Origin: Steroidobacteraceae bacterium
Lineage (GTDB): Bacteria; Pseudomonadota; Gammaproteobacteria; Steroidobacterales; Steroidobacteraceae
Length of the DNA stretch: 6,899 bases
Assembly (NCBI GenBank): GCA_023253235.1
Contig: JALRHE010000260.1
Coordinates: forward strand, 1-6,899
Reading direction: 5' to 3'
The position numbers and the translations under genes are program-made. Shown in pieces: positions 1 to 6,383 of this stretch. The notes beneath the pieces are model-generated. The model was not told the DNA's origin. It made no database searches and saw nothing but the letters and a program-made list of their open reading frames with translations. How positions within the stretch are numbered: the first letter of the stretch is position 1; every line of letters begins with the position of its first letter.

Positions 1-288
1 GCGCGTGTCGTCGACGAACTCAACGTCCCGGTCTTGTGCTACGGACTGCGCACCGACTTTCTCGGTCGTCTGTTCGAAGGTAGCGCACAGCTGCTCGCGT
101 GGGCCGACAACCTCGTCGAATTGAAGACCGTTTGCCACTGCGGCAAGAAAGCCACGATGGTGGTTCGAGTACGGCCCGACGGCTCGGTCGAGACCACGGG
201 TGCGCAGGTCGAAATCGGCGGCAATGATCGCTACGTCCCCCTCTGCCGAAGGCACTTCACCTCGGCGATCACCGCCGGCGAGCTCTAA
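1..288 (+). CDS. tdk: Thymidine kinase, C-terminal part (5' end outside window)
   Basis: This is the C-terminal half of a type II (TK1-like) thymidine kinase, which phosphorylates thymidine to dTMP with ATP in the cytoplasmic pyrimidine salvage pathway. The frame is open from base 1 to the TAA at 286-288 and gives about 95 residues. Recognisable family segments are LRTDFLGRLFEGS (nucleoside-binding side), LLAWADNLVELKTVCHCGKKA, IGGNDRYVPLCRRH and a short tail. The likely structural zinc ligands are the Cys-x-Cys pair at 133-141 and the Cys-x-x-His at 244-255. They match the arrangement I recall for the E. coli enzyme. The P-loop and catalytic glutamate lie to the left of the window and cannot be checked. 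The next gene runs the same way but is 148 bp downstream and has its own control region, so the two are probably not cotranscribed. Confidence 0.95.
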   Translation, partial: ARVVDELNVPVLCYGLRTDFLGRLFEGSAQLLAWADNLVELKTVCHCGKKATMVVRVRPDGSVETTGAQVEIGGNDRYVPLCRRHFTSAITAGEL

Positions 289-326
289 AAACCGTCGAAG
301 GCAACTGCGGTGCGGTGCCTCGGCCC

Positions 327-350
327 TGTTGTTGTGTAAATGCAACAACA
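327..350. repeat. Inverted repeat 1 upstream of receptor gene (8-bp arms, 8-nt spacer)
   Basis: TGTTGTTG at 327-334 is an exact reverse complement of CAACAACA at 343-350, separated by 8 bases. It lies between the tdk stop and the receptor start. It is followed by AAAATC rather than a T-run, so it is a poor intrinsic terminator for tdk and reads better as a regulator binding site or an RNA hairpin. No regulator family can be assigned from the sequence. Confidence 0.6.
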
Positions 351-355
351 AAATC

Positions 356-372
356 TTCGCGGGTCACGCGAA
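356..372. promoter_or_regulatory. Inverted repeat 2, TTCGCG-N5-CGCGAA, candidate operator
   Basis: There are perfect 6-bp arms (356-361 and 367-372) with a 5-bp spacer. The right arm would occupy the -35 region if the TACAAT at 390-395 is the -10 element. That position is typical of an operator, but the use is inferred and no regulator is encoded in the window. Confidence 0.45.
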
Positions 373-377
373 TGTCA

Positions 378-387
378 TTGGCGCCAA
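378..387. promoter_or_regulatory. Inverted repeat 3, TTGGCGCCAA, in the promoter spacer
   Basis: This perfect 10-bp palindrome lies just upstream of the candidate -10 element. It is short enough to occur by chance, but it is the third palindrome in 61 bp, which makes a regulatory role more plausible. Confidence 0.35.
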
Positions 388-389
388 AT

Positions 390-395
390 TACAAT
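390..395 (+). promoter_or_regulatory. Candidate -10 element for the receptor gene
   Basis: TACAAT matches the sigma-70 -10 consensus at five of six positions and sits in a locally AT-rich stretch 41 bp before the ATG. This gives an expected leader of about 35 nt. No good -35 hexamer lies 16-18 bp upstream (CGCGAA is found there), so an activator may be needed or the true promoter may be elsewhere. Confidence 0.35.
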
Positions 396-423
396 ATGCG
401 CCCCCCAATTCCTTAGCATCCCC

Positions 424-431
424 AGGGAGAG
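424..431 (+). promoter_or_regulatory. Ribosome binding site of the receptor gene
   Basis: AGGGAGAG ends 5 bases before the ATG at 437. It supports that start over any internal one and fits the complete signal peptide that follows. Confidence 0.7.
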
Positions 432-436
432 AATAG

Positions 437-3400
437 ATGCGAACTCGAACGTCTCCGCAGGCCAGCCTGCTTGTGGCGAGTTTCGTCGCGACGGCTATCG
501 TCGCCGCGAGCGCAGTCCACGCACCGAGCGCGTATGCGCAAGTCACCTCGGCAGCCGCCGCGGGTGAAGTCGTTTCGGCTGACGGCAATCCTGTCAGCGG
601 TCTCTCCGTCGAACTGCGTCACGTTCCCTCGGGAACGGTGAGCCGTACGACGACGGATGCCGACGGTCGTTTCAACTTCCGCGGCGTTCGCGTCGGCGGT
701 CCGTACACGATCACGGTGAGCGGTTCCGGTTACAAGACCGCCACGCTCGACAACCAGTTCCTGCAACTCGGCGACACGGGCGGCATCGTCGTGAACGTGC
801 AGCCGGATGGTCTCGCCGAAGTCGTGATCGCGGCCAACCGCGTCGCTGACCCGGTGTTCGATTCGACCCGCACGGGCGCGGGCTCGCGCGTTGCGCGCGA
901 GCAGATCGAAGGCTTGCCGTCGATCAACCGCAACATCCAAGACTACGTCCGCACCGATCCGCGCATCGCGCAGACCGACAAGGAGCGTGGCGAAATCTCG
1001 GCGGGCGGTCAGAACACCCGCTTCAACAATATCCGCATCGACGGTGTGTCGACCAACGACGGCTTCGGTCTCGAGTCGAACAACCTGCCGACGGAGCGTC
1101 AGCCGATCAGCATCGACTCGATCGAGTCGATCAACATCGCTCTCGCCGACTTCGACGTCGCTCGCTCAGGCTACACGGGCGCGAGCATCAACGCCGTCAC
1201 CAAGTCGGGCACGAACGAGTTCAAGGGCTCGGCCTACTACATCACGCGCAGCAACGACTGGGTCGGCAAGCGTGATGGCAACAAGTTCACGGGCTTCAAG
1301 GACGAGAACACCATCGGCGCCACCCTGGGCGGCCCGATCGTCGAAGACAAGCTGTTCTTCTTCGCGAGCTATGAGAAGTTCGAGCGCGATGCGCAGGCCC
1401 CGAGCTTCGGCCCGGCCGGCTCAGGCGCTTCGAACATCGTGACCGGCATCACGCAGGCGCAGATCGCCGAAGTGGCCGCGATCGCCAAGGACGTGTGGAA
1501 GTTCAACGCGGGCACCTTCAACCCGCCGTCGGCTCTGAATACCGAAATCGAAGACATCCTCGTGAAGTTCGACTGGAACATCAACGAGTCGCATCGTGCG
1601 AGCCTGCGTCTGAACAAGACCGAGCAGGTTCTGCCGATCCTGCCGAACTTCGGTTCGCGTTCGCTCTCGCTCTCGAGCCACTGGTACAACAACATCCGCG
1701 AGTTCGAAAGCGCGGTGGCTCAGTTGTACAGCGACTGGACACCGGCCTTCTCGACCGAAGTGTCGTTCACGACCTCGAAGCAGGGCTCGAACAACGATAT
1801 CGGCACACCGTTGCCGGCCATCCAGATCTGCTTGAACAGCACGAACTGCTCGGGCGCCGACAGCCTCTGGATCGGTACGGAGCGCTTCCGTCACGTCAAT
1901 ATCGTGAACGTCGACACGACCGCGTTCTTCGCAGCCGGCACCTACTCTTGGGGCGATCACGCCACCAAGTTCGGCGTCGACTACGACAGCAAGGACATCT
2001 TCAACCTCTTCGGTCGTGACCAGTTCGGTGTCTATCAGTTCTACGGCATCAACGCGTTCCGCGCGGGCACGCCGGGCACCTACAACCTGTTCTACCCAAC
2101 CAACGGCGATGTGAACTCGCGCGCTGCCGCTTGGAAGCTCGAGAACCTCGGTCTCTTCCTGCAAGACACCTGGGTCGTGAGCCCCGAGTTGACCTTGACC
2201 GCCGGTGTTCGTATGGACACCCCGATCGTCAAGGATCGTCCGGCTTACAACGCTCTCGCTTCGAATTTCTTTGGTATCCCCAACGATTCGACGGTCGATG
2301 GCAACAAGCTGATCCAGCCGCGCTTCTCGTTCAACTGGCGCCCGAACTTCGAGCGTCAGACGCAGATCCGTGGCGGTATCGGTCTGTTCCAGGGCATCGC
2401 GGCTAACGTCTGGTTGTCGAACCCGTTCTCGAACAACAACGTCACGCAGAGCGCGATCATCGAGAACAGCCCGGCCTCGAAGGGCATCACCTTCAGCCCG
2501 GATCCGAACAACCAGCCGGGCGTGCGTCCGCCGCCGGGCTTGGGTGGCAACGTCGACTTCGTCGATCCGGACCTGCAGTTGCCGGCCGCATGGAAGACCT
2601 CGTTCGCCGTCGATCATGAGCTGCCGTGGTACGGCCTGATCGCCAGCGCCGAAGTGGTTCGTACGGAAGTCGAGGAAGGCATCCGCTACATCAAGCCGAA
2701 CCTCGGTGCCCCGACCGGCTTCGCGCCGGATGGTCGTCCGTACTACTGGTCGACCGTCACGGCTCCGGCCTTCACGGGTGCCGCCGCACAGGCGACTGCG
2801 CTGCGTAACCGTGATTTCGGCGTCGACAGCACGATCGCTGCGCCGACCGGCAAGGGCGAAGGCACGCAGTTCACCCTGAGCTTGCAGGGTGCGCGTAGCA
2901 AGACTTGGAACTGGAACATCGGCTACACCTACACGGAAGCCACTGAGGTCAACACCCTCACGAGCTCGCAGGCTGCGTCCAACTGGAACAACGCCATCCG
3001 TGTCGATCGCAACGCCGATGTGGCCGAGCGCTCGGTCTACGCGATCCGCGATCGCTTCACCGCGAACATCAGCTACCGCAAGTCTTTCATTGCGGATCTG
3101 ATGACCTCGGTCGGCGTGTTCTACGAAGGTCGCTCGGGCAAGCCCTACACCTTCGTGTTCGCCAACGACATGAACGGTGACGGTCGCTCGTTCGATGATC
3201 CGCTGTACGTGCCGTCCGCTCCTGGCGATGTCATCTTCACCGGTGGCGCTGCGATGGAATCGGCGTTCTTCAGCTACCTCGACTCGAACCCGGATCTCGC
3301 CCAGTACAAGGGCGGTATCGCTCGCGTCAACGATGTCAGCTCGCCGTGGGTCAACAACGTCGATCTGCGTCTGTCGCAGGAATTGCCTGGCCTCTTCGGC

Positions 3401-3646
3401 TTCGGCAAGGGTGAAGTCACGCTCGACATCCTGAACGTCGGCAACCTGATCAACAAGGATTGGGGCCAGATCAAGGAAGTCGGCTTCCCGGGCGGCTTCG
3501 GCGTAGTTCGCTTCGCCGGTATCGACCCGACCACGAAGAAGTATCGCTACGACTTCCGTACGACCGACCTTCGCGATCTCACGCTGCGTGACAACCGCGG
3601 TGAGTCTCGCTGGGCCATGCAGGTTGGCGTCAAGTTCAAGTTCTGA
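437..3646 (+). CDS. Oar-like TonB-dependent outer-membrane receptor with carboxypeptidase-regulatory-like domain
   Basis: The product is a 1069-residue outer-membrane transporter of the Oar-like class, energised by TonB. Its substrate is unknown. Residues 1-34 are a signal peptide (basic start, hydrophobic core, probable cleavage AYA|Q). Residues about 43-124 form a carboxypeptidase-regulatory-like beta-sandwich (GEVVSADGNPVSG, TTTDADGRFNF, GGPYTITVSGSGY). EVVIAANR at 128-135 resembles a TonB box. The plug follows (GLPSINRNIQDYV, NNIRIDGVSTND, ARSGYTGASINAVTKSGTN, to about residue 260). The rest is a beta-barrel ending in GVKFKF, with the C-terminal Phe expected for BAM-assembled proteins. 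The only cysteines, C465 and C471, are close enough to form a small disulfide loop. Codon use looks strongly biased (lysine almost always AAG), which hints at high expression. The gene stands between a palindrome-rich leader and a strong terminator. Known relatives include Myxococcus Oar, implicated in protease secretion, and large receptor sets in Xanthomonadales. Confidence 0.93.
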   Translation: MRTRTSPQASLLVASFVATAIVAASAVHAPSAYAQVTSAAAAGEVVSADGNPVSGLSVELRHVPSGTVSRTTTDADGRFNFRGVRVGGPYTITVSGSGYKTATLDNQFLQLGDTGGIVVNVQPDGLAEVVIAANRVADPVFDSTRTGAGSRVAREQIEGLPSINRNIQDYVRTDPRIAQTDKERGEISAGGQNTRFNNIRIDGVSTNDGFGLESNNLPTERQPISIDSIESINIALADFDVARSGYTGASINAVTKSGTNEFKGSAYYITRSNDWVGKRDGNKFTGFKDENTIGATLGGPIVEDKLFFFASYEKFERDAQAPSFGPAGSGASNIVTGITQAQIAEVAAIAKDVWKFNAGTFNPPSALNTEIEDILVKFDWNINESHRASLRLNKTEQVLPILPNFGSRSLSLSSHWYNNIREFESAVAQLYSDWTPAFSTEVSFTTSKQGSNNDIGTPLPAIQICLNSTNCSGADSLWIGTERFRHVNIVNVDTTAFFAAGTYSWGDHATKFGVDYDSKDIFNLFGRDQFGVYQFYGINAFRAGTPGTYNLFYPTNGDVNSRAAAWKLENLGLFLQDTWVVSPELTLTAGVRMDTPIVKDRPAYNALASNFFGIPNDSTVDGNKLIQPRFSFNWRPNFERQTQIRGGIGLFQGIAANVWLSNPFSNNNVTQSAIIENSPASKGITFSPDPNNQPGVRPPPGLGGNVDFVDPDLQLPAAWKTSFAVDHELPWYGLIASAEVVRTEVEEGIRYIKPNLGAPTGFAPDGRPYYWSTVTAPAFTGAAAQATALRNRDFGVDSTIAAPTGKGEGTQFTLSLQGARSKTWNWNIGYTYTEATEVNTLTSSQAASNWNNAIRVDRNADVAERSVYAIRDRFTANISYRKSFIADLMTSVGVFYEGRSGKPYTFVFANDMNGDGRSFDDPLYVPSAPGDVIFTGGAAMESAFFSYLDSNPDLAQYKGGIARVNDVSSPWVNNVDLRLSQELPGLFGFGKGEVTLDILNVGNLINKDWGQIKEVGFPGGFGVVRFAGIDPTTKKYRYDFRTTDLRDLTLRDNRGESRWAMQVGVKFKF
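1112..1131. repeat. 20-bp perfect palindrome inside the receptor gene
   Basis: The 20 bases are identical to their reverse complement, centred between 1121 and 1122. They encode the plug segment I-D-S-I-E-S-I (residues 226-232). The symmetry follows largely from ATC, GAC, TCG and GAG codons for a repeated I-x-S motif that is conserved in this receptor class, so a DNA-level role is doubtful. Confidence 0.5.
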
Positions 3647-3671
3647 CGCTAACGGCCAACTCTGGCAAAGT

Positions 3672-3703
3672 AACGGGGCACCTTCGGGTGCCCCGTTTTT
3701 TTT
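3672..3703 (+). terminator. Intrinsic terminator after the receptor gene
   Basis: A perfect 10-bp stem (ACGGGGCACC at 3673-3682 with GGTGCCCCGT at 3687-3696) is closed by a TTCG tetraloop and runs directly into a tract of eight T residues (3696-3703). An extra A-T pair at the base is possible. It begins 25 bp after the receptor TGA. This is a strong rho-independent terminator. It also stands just ahead of the next gene, so any transcription of that gene from the receptor promoter would have to read through it. Confidence 0.95.
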
Positions 3704-3719
3704 CGCCTCGAGTTTTCGA

Positions 3720-3725
3720 AAGGGG
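3720..3725 (+). promoter_or_regulatory. Ribosome binding site fixing the GTG start at 3732
   Basis: AAGGGG lies 6 bases before the GTG at 3732. No comparable site precedes the in-frame ATG at 3762, and the frame upstream of 3732 crosses the terminator and the receptor gene. This decides the start. Confidence 0.7.
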
Positions 3726-3731
3726 TTTGCT

Positions 3732-4955
3732 GTGCTGATCTCTCCGCGCTCGCTTGTCATCATGCTGATCGGCGCGCTAGCCGAGGTCGTTACCGCCTCG
3801 ACGCTGCGCATCGCCACCTACAACGTCAGCTTGTACAGAGACACCGAGGGCGCGTTGCGCCGTGATCTGAGCGATCGCGACCAAAAACAAATTCAGGACA
3901 TCGCGGCCGTCTTGCAGCAGATACGCCCTGACATCGTGCTGCTCAATGAATTCGACTACGACCCTAAGGCGCCCGCCCTGTTGCTGGCGAACTATCTCGG
4001 TCGCTCACAATCTGGCGGCAAGCCACTCGATTATCCGCACCACTTCATCGCCCCCTCGAATACGGGGATGCCGTCGGGTGTCGACCTCGATCGCAATGGT
4101 CGGATCGAAGGCGGCAACGATGCCCTCGGCTTCGGTCGATTCCCCGGACAGTACGGCATGCTCGTGCTCTCGCGCTGGGCCATCGACACCGACGCATCGC
4201 GTACGTTCAAAAACGTGCTGTGGCGCGACATGCCGAACAACCTGATCCCGCCGCAGTGGTACTCCCCCGAGGCGCTCGCAGTCTTGCCGATTTCCTCCAA
4301 GAGTCATTGGGATGTCGTCATTCGGTTGCCCTCGACGCCGGGAGCGGAATCGCAAACATCGCCGCCTCGGTTGCATCTGCTTGCGAGTCATCCGACACCG
4401 CCCGGGTTCGACGGGCCTGAGGATCGCAACGGTCGTCGCAATCACGATGAAATTCGATTGTGGGCCGACTACCTCAGTGGCGGGTCAAAGGCCGCGTATT
4501 TGATCGATGACCAAGGTCGACGAGGCGGCCTCGCGAACGAGGCCTCGTTCGTCGTCGTCGGGGATCTCAATGCCGACCCGCTCGATGGTGGCAGCGTGCC
4601 GGGTGCGATTGCGCAATTGCTCGATCATCCGCGAGTGCATCGCGAGGTCGCTCGTGGTTCGCTCACCCCACGCAGCGAAGGTGCTGTTGCTGCGGCAAAG
4701 CGACAGGCAGGACCCAATCTCAATCATCGTGGCGACGCGGCTTTCGATACGGGCGACTTCGATGATCGAGCGGGTTCGGTGGGTAATCTGCGCGTCGACT
4801 ACGTGCTGCCATCGGCCGACCTGACCGTATGCGCGTCAGGCGTGTTTTGGCCGACGGAAGAGACGGGCCCCGCGATGAGTTCGGATCATCGTCTCGTCTG
4901 GGTCGATGTGGCGCTGCCCGGTCAGCGCTGCCCTTCGGTTTCGAGCAAGCCGTAA
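3732..4955 (+). CDS. Exported endonuclease/exonuclease/phosphatase-fold phosphoesterase
   Basis: This 407-residue protein of the endonuclease/exonuclease/phosphatase (DNase I-like) superfamily is a metal-dependent phosphodiesterase or phosphatase whose substrate cannot be read from sequence. The GTG start gives a short signal peptide (hydrophobic LVIMLIGALAEVVTA, possible cleavage VTA|S), so it probably acts in the periplasm or outside the cell. Core motifs are in order: ATYN (N31), LLNEFD (metal Glu, E73), LLASHPTPP (H220), VVGDLNADP (D278, N280), RVDYVLPS (D356) and SSDHR (D385, H386), a complete active site. DLDRNGRIEGGND (from D118) resembles an EF-hand-type calcium loop and is followed by GFGRFPGQYGMLVLS, which I recall from a known secreted subgroup. 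The gene starts 28 bp after the receptor terminator and overlaps the end of the opposing phosphatase gene. An ATG at 3762 is a less likely start. Confidence 0.87.
   Translation: MLISPRSLVIMLIGALAEVVTASTLRIATYNVSLYRDTEGALRRDLSDRDQKQIQDIAAVLQQIRPDIVLLNEFDYDPKAPALLLANYLGRSQSGGKPLDYPHHFIAPSNTGMPSGVDLDRNGRIEGGNDALGFGRFPGQYGMLVLSRWAIDTDASRTFKNVLWRDMPNNLIPPQWYSPEALAVLPISSKSHWDVVIRLPSTPGAESQTSPPRLHLLASHPTPPGFDGPEDRNGRRNHDEIRLWADYLSGGSKAAYLIDDQGRRGGLANEASFVVVGDLNADPLDGGSVPGAIAQLLDHPRVHREVARGSLTPRSEGAVAAAKRQAGPNLNHRGDAAFDTGDFDDRAGSVGNLRVDYVLPSADLTVCASGVFWPTEETGPAMSSDHRLVWVDVALPGQRCPSVSSKP
4521..4551. repeat. Overlapping palindromes with alternating CGAGGC/GCCTCG words
   Basis: Three perfect inverted repeats overlap inside the phosphoesterase gene. 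Positions 4521-4533 have 6-bp arms and one central base. Positions 4527-4544 have 7-bp arms and a CGAA loop. Positions 4534-4551 form an 18-bp palindrome without spacer. CGAGGC and its complement alternate four times (4521, 4528, 4538, 4542). The encoded stretch GRRGGLANEASF precedes the conserved VVVGDLN motif. The RNA could fold into mutually exclusive hairpins. A role is not established. Confidence 0.5.
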
Positions 4956-5827
4956 CGTCGCTCGGTCGTTGCCATCGCACACTGCGTCGCTGTCATCGAG
5001 GGCGTGCAAGCGCCGCCGAGTAGGGCGCGCTCCCACGACCCGTAAATCGGATTCGGCAGTAGGAACCAGCGTCGACCAAAGAAATCGGCGAATTCGGCGC
5101 GACGCTTGGCATAGTCGGCACGCGGCATGAAATCGTTCAGGTCGTCCCCAAAGAGGGCGATCACGCGATAGCGCGAGGCGACCCAGGCGCGACGAGAGGT
5201 CTTATCGGACGTGCGCCATTCGGGATGCGACCCACGCAACATCAAGGCATCGGGATAGTCGGCATCGGGTAGCCCTAAGCGCTGCAGATTTTTTCGAGTG
5301 GCCGTCTTCGCCGGACACGGGTCATCCATCGACGGCATCGGCGCACAGGCACGATTCGTGATGTAGAAAATTCGATGGCCCGCTCGCGAGGCCGCCTGCA
5401 GGAATTCGACGGCACCGGGCACGGCCGTCGCCGCCGCCTCTTGCATCCAGACCTGCCAACTGGCTTCGTCGTACTCGGCACCGGCACGGATCTGTCTCGC
5501 TTGGTAGTAGCTGTTGTCGAGAATGGTCTCATCGAGATCGACGATGATTGCGGTGTTGAGCTTCGCCCACGCTTTGGCATCACCGACCTGCTCGATCGCT
5601 GCCGAGCCCGGCTCGCTCACGAGAACTGGCAGTCGCTCCGTCGCCAAACGAAAAACCGATTCGGTCGCGATCCGATACTCTTCGGCGCGTTGCATCCAGA
5701 GCGTCGCGGAGACCTGCTCGCGCGCGATCGTCGGCAGGGGAGCAGAGTCTGGTGATGCGCCGACGGCGATCGACGACAGACCCGCGATGAGCAAAGTCAG
5801 GCTTCGAAAACAGGCTTTCGCATTCAT
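4922..5827 (-). CDS. Exported HAD acid phosphatase, class B / e(P4) 5'-nucleotidase type
   Basis: This 301-residue periplasmic phosphatase of the HAD subfamily III acid phosphatases (class B/lipoprotein e(P4) group) would hydrolyse phosphomonoesters such as 5'-nucleotides. Residues 1-24 are a signal peptide (probable cleavage VGA|S). There is no lipobox cysteine after the hydrophobic core, so unlike e(P4) itself it is probably soluble. HAD motifs are complete: VDLDET (nucleophile D97, acid/base D99), ITNR (T157), K209 in SDKTSRR, and FGDDLNDF (D228, D232). LLPNPIYGSWE near residue 257 is a further family signature. C161 and C171 bracket an insert and may pair, as may C274 and C283. The ATG at 5827 is the first possible start, because an in-frame stop lies upstream with no start codon between, yet no Shine-Dalgarno sequence precedes it. 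It is divergent from apt and overlaps the preceding gene tail to tail by 34 bp. Confidence 0.9.
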   Translation of the reverse strand: MNAKACFRSLTLLIAGLSSIAVGASPDSAPLPTIAREQVSATLWMQRAEEYRIATESVFRLATERLPVLVSEPGSAAIEQVGDAKAWAKLNTAIIVDLDETILDNSYYQARQIRAGAEYDEASWQVWMQEAAATAVPGAVEFLQAASRAGHRIFYITNRACAPMPSMDDPCPAKTATRKNLQRLGLPDADYPDALMLRGSHPEWRTSDKTSRRAWVASRYRVIALFGDDLNDFMPRADYAKRRAEFADFFGRRWFLLPNPIYGSWERALLGGACTPSMTATQCAMATTERRYGLLETEGQR

Positions 5828-5856
5828 AGCGTAATGATGACATGTACACTCGCCCC
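5823..5856. promoter_or_regulatory. Shared divergent start region of the acid phosphatase gene and apt
   Basis: Only 14 bp separate the two outermost ATG codons (5827 minus, 5842 plus), or 29 bp if apt starts at 5857. Neither start has a Shine-Dalgarno sequence. On the plus strand, TTCATA (5823-5828) and TACACT (5845-5850), 16 bp apart, could be -35 and -10 elements placing the transcript start at or near the ATG at 5857. That would make apt leaderless. Both hexamers match only four of six consensus bases, so this is tentative. Confidence 0.3.
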
Positions 5857-6381
5857 ATGCTCATCGACCATATTCGAACCATTCCCGACTACCCGAAACC
5901 GGGCATCCAGTTTCGTGACATCACGACCCTGCTCGCCAATCCGGCCGCTTTCCGGGAGGCGATCGATCAGCTCGTTGCGCCCTATCAGGACGCGCGTATC
6001 GATCATGTCGTGGGAATTGAAGCGCGCGGCTTCATCTTGGGTGGCGCCCTCGCCGATCGACTACACGCGGGTTTCGTCCCGGTGCGCAAGAAGGGCAAAC
6101 TTCCGCATGAAACACTGCGCGTCGCCTATGCACTCGAATACGGCACCGACGAAATCGAGATTCATCGCGATGCGATTGCGCACGGCGAGCGCGTCTTGCT
6201 CGTCGATGATCTGATCGCCACGGGCGGGACGGCTCTGGCGGCAGTACAACTATTGGAAACTCTGCGCGCCACGATCGTGGCGGCCGCTTTCGTGATCGAT
6301 CTGCCCGAGCTCGGCGGTAGCGAGAAGCTGCGTGCGCGTGGCATCGCCACGCACACGCTACTCTCATTCGACGGTCATTGA
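5842..6381 (+). CDS. apt: Adenine phosphoribosyltransferase
   Basis: Apt converts adenine and PRPP to AMP and pyrophosphate in cytoplasmic purine salvage. The product has 179 residues from the ATG at 5842 or 174 from the ATG at 5857, and the second equals my recollection of typical length. Family features run in order: IRTIPDYPKPGIQFRDITTLL, VVGIEARGFILGG (R62, F64 in the longer numbering), FVPVRKKGKLPHET, LEYGTDEIEIH and the PRPP-binding loop VDDLIATGGT (residues 121-130), ending in FDGH as in E. coli Apt. Homology begins at LIDHIRTIPDYP, so the 5857 start is preferred, possibly on a leaderless mRNA. The gene is divergent from an exported phosphatase and stops two bases before the opposing glutamate-synthase-like gene ends, so no terminator fits between them. 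Confidence 0.96.
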   Translation: MYTRPMLIDHIRTIPDYPKPGIQFRDITTLLANPAAFREAIDQLVAPYQDARIDHVVGIEARGFILGGALADRLHAGFVPVRKKGKLPHETLRVAYALEYGTDEIEIHRDAIAHGERVLLVDDLIATGGTALAAVQLLETLRATIVAAAFVIDLPELGGSEKLRARGIATHTLLSFDGH

Positions 6382-6383
6382 GA

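Noticed and set aside
327..350. The first inverted repeat as the tdk terminator
   Set aside because: The stem is AT/GT-rich, the loop is 8 nt, and A residues rather than a T-tract follow on the plus strand.
413..940. A 175-codon minus-strand open frame over the receptor start
   Set aside because: It covers the receptor ribosome binding site, signal peptide and N-domain, and its arginine-rich product matches no recognisable family.
891..1442. A 183-codon plus-strand frame inside the receptor gene
   Set aside because: The product is almost only Ser, Arg, Thr and Ala, as expected from a shifted reading of GC-rich codons.
3714..3721. TTTCGAAA palindrome between the terminator and the GTG start
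   Set aside because: Eight-base palindromes are common by chance, and this one partly forms the ribosome binding site context.
3588..3731. Extending the phosphoesterase start back to an ATG at 3588
   Set aside because: The extension would run through the end of the receptor gene and the terminator hairpin. The Shine-Dalgarno sequence at 3720-3725 and the signal peptide support the GTG at 3732.
1421..3817. A 798-codon open frame on the minus strand opposite the receptor gene
   Set aside because: It is antisense to a gene with clear homology from end to end. Strongly biased GC-rich codons suppress stops on the opposite strand, and its residues are the Arg/Asp/Val-rich mix typical of such shadows.
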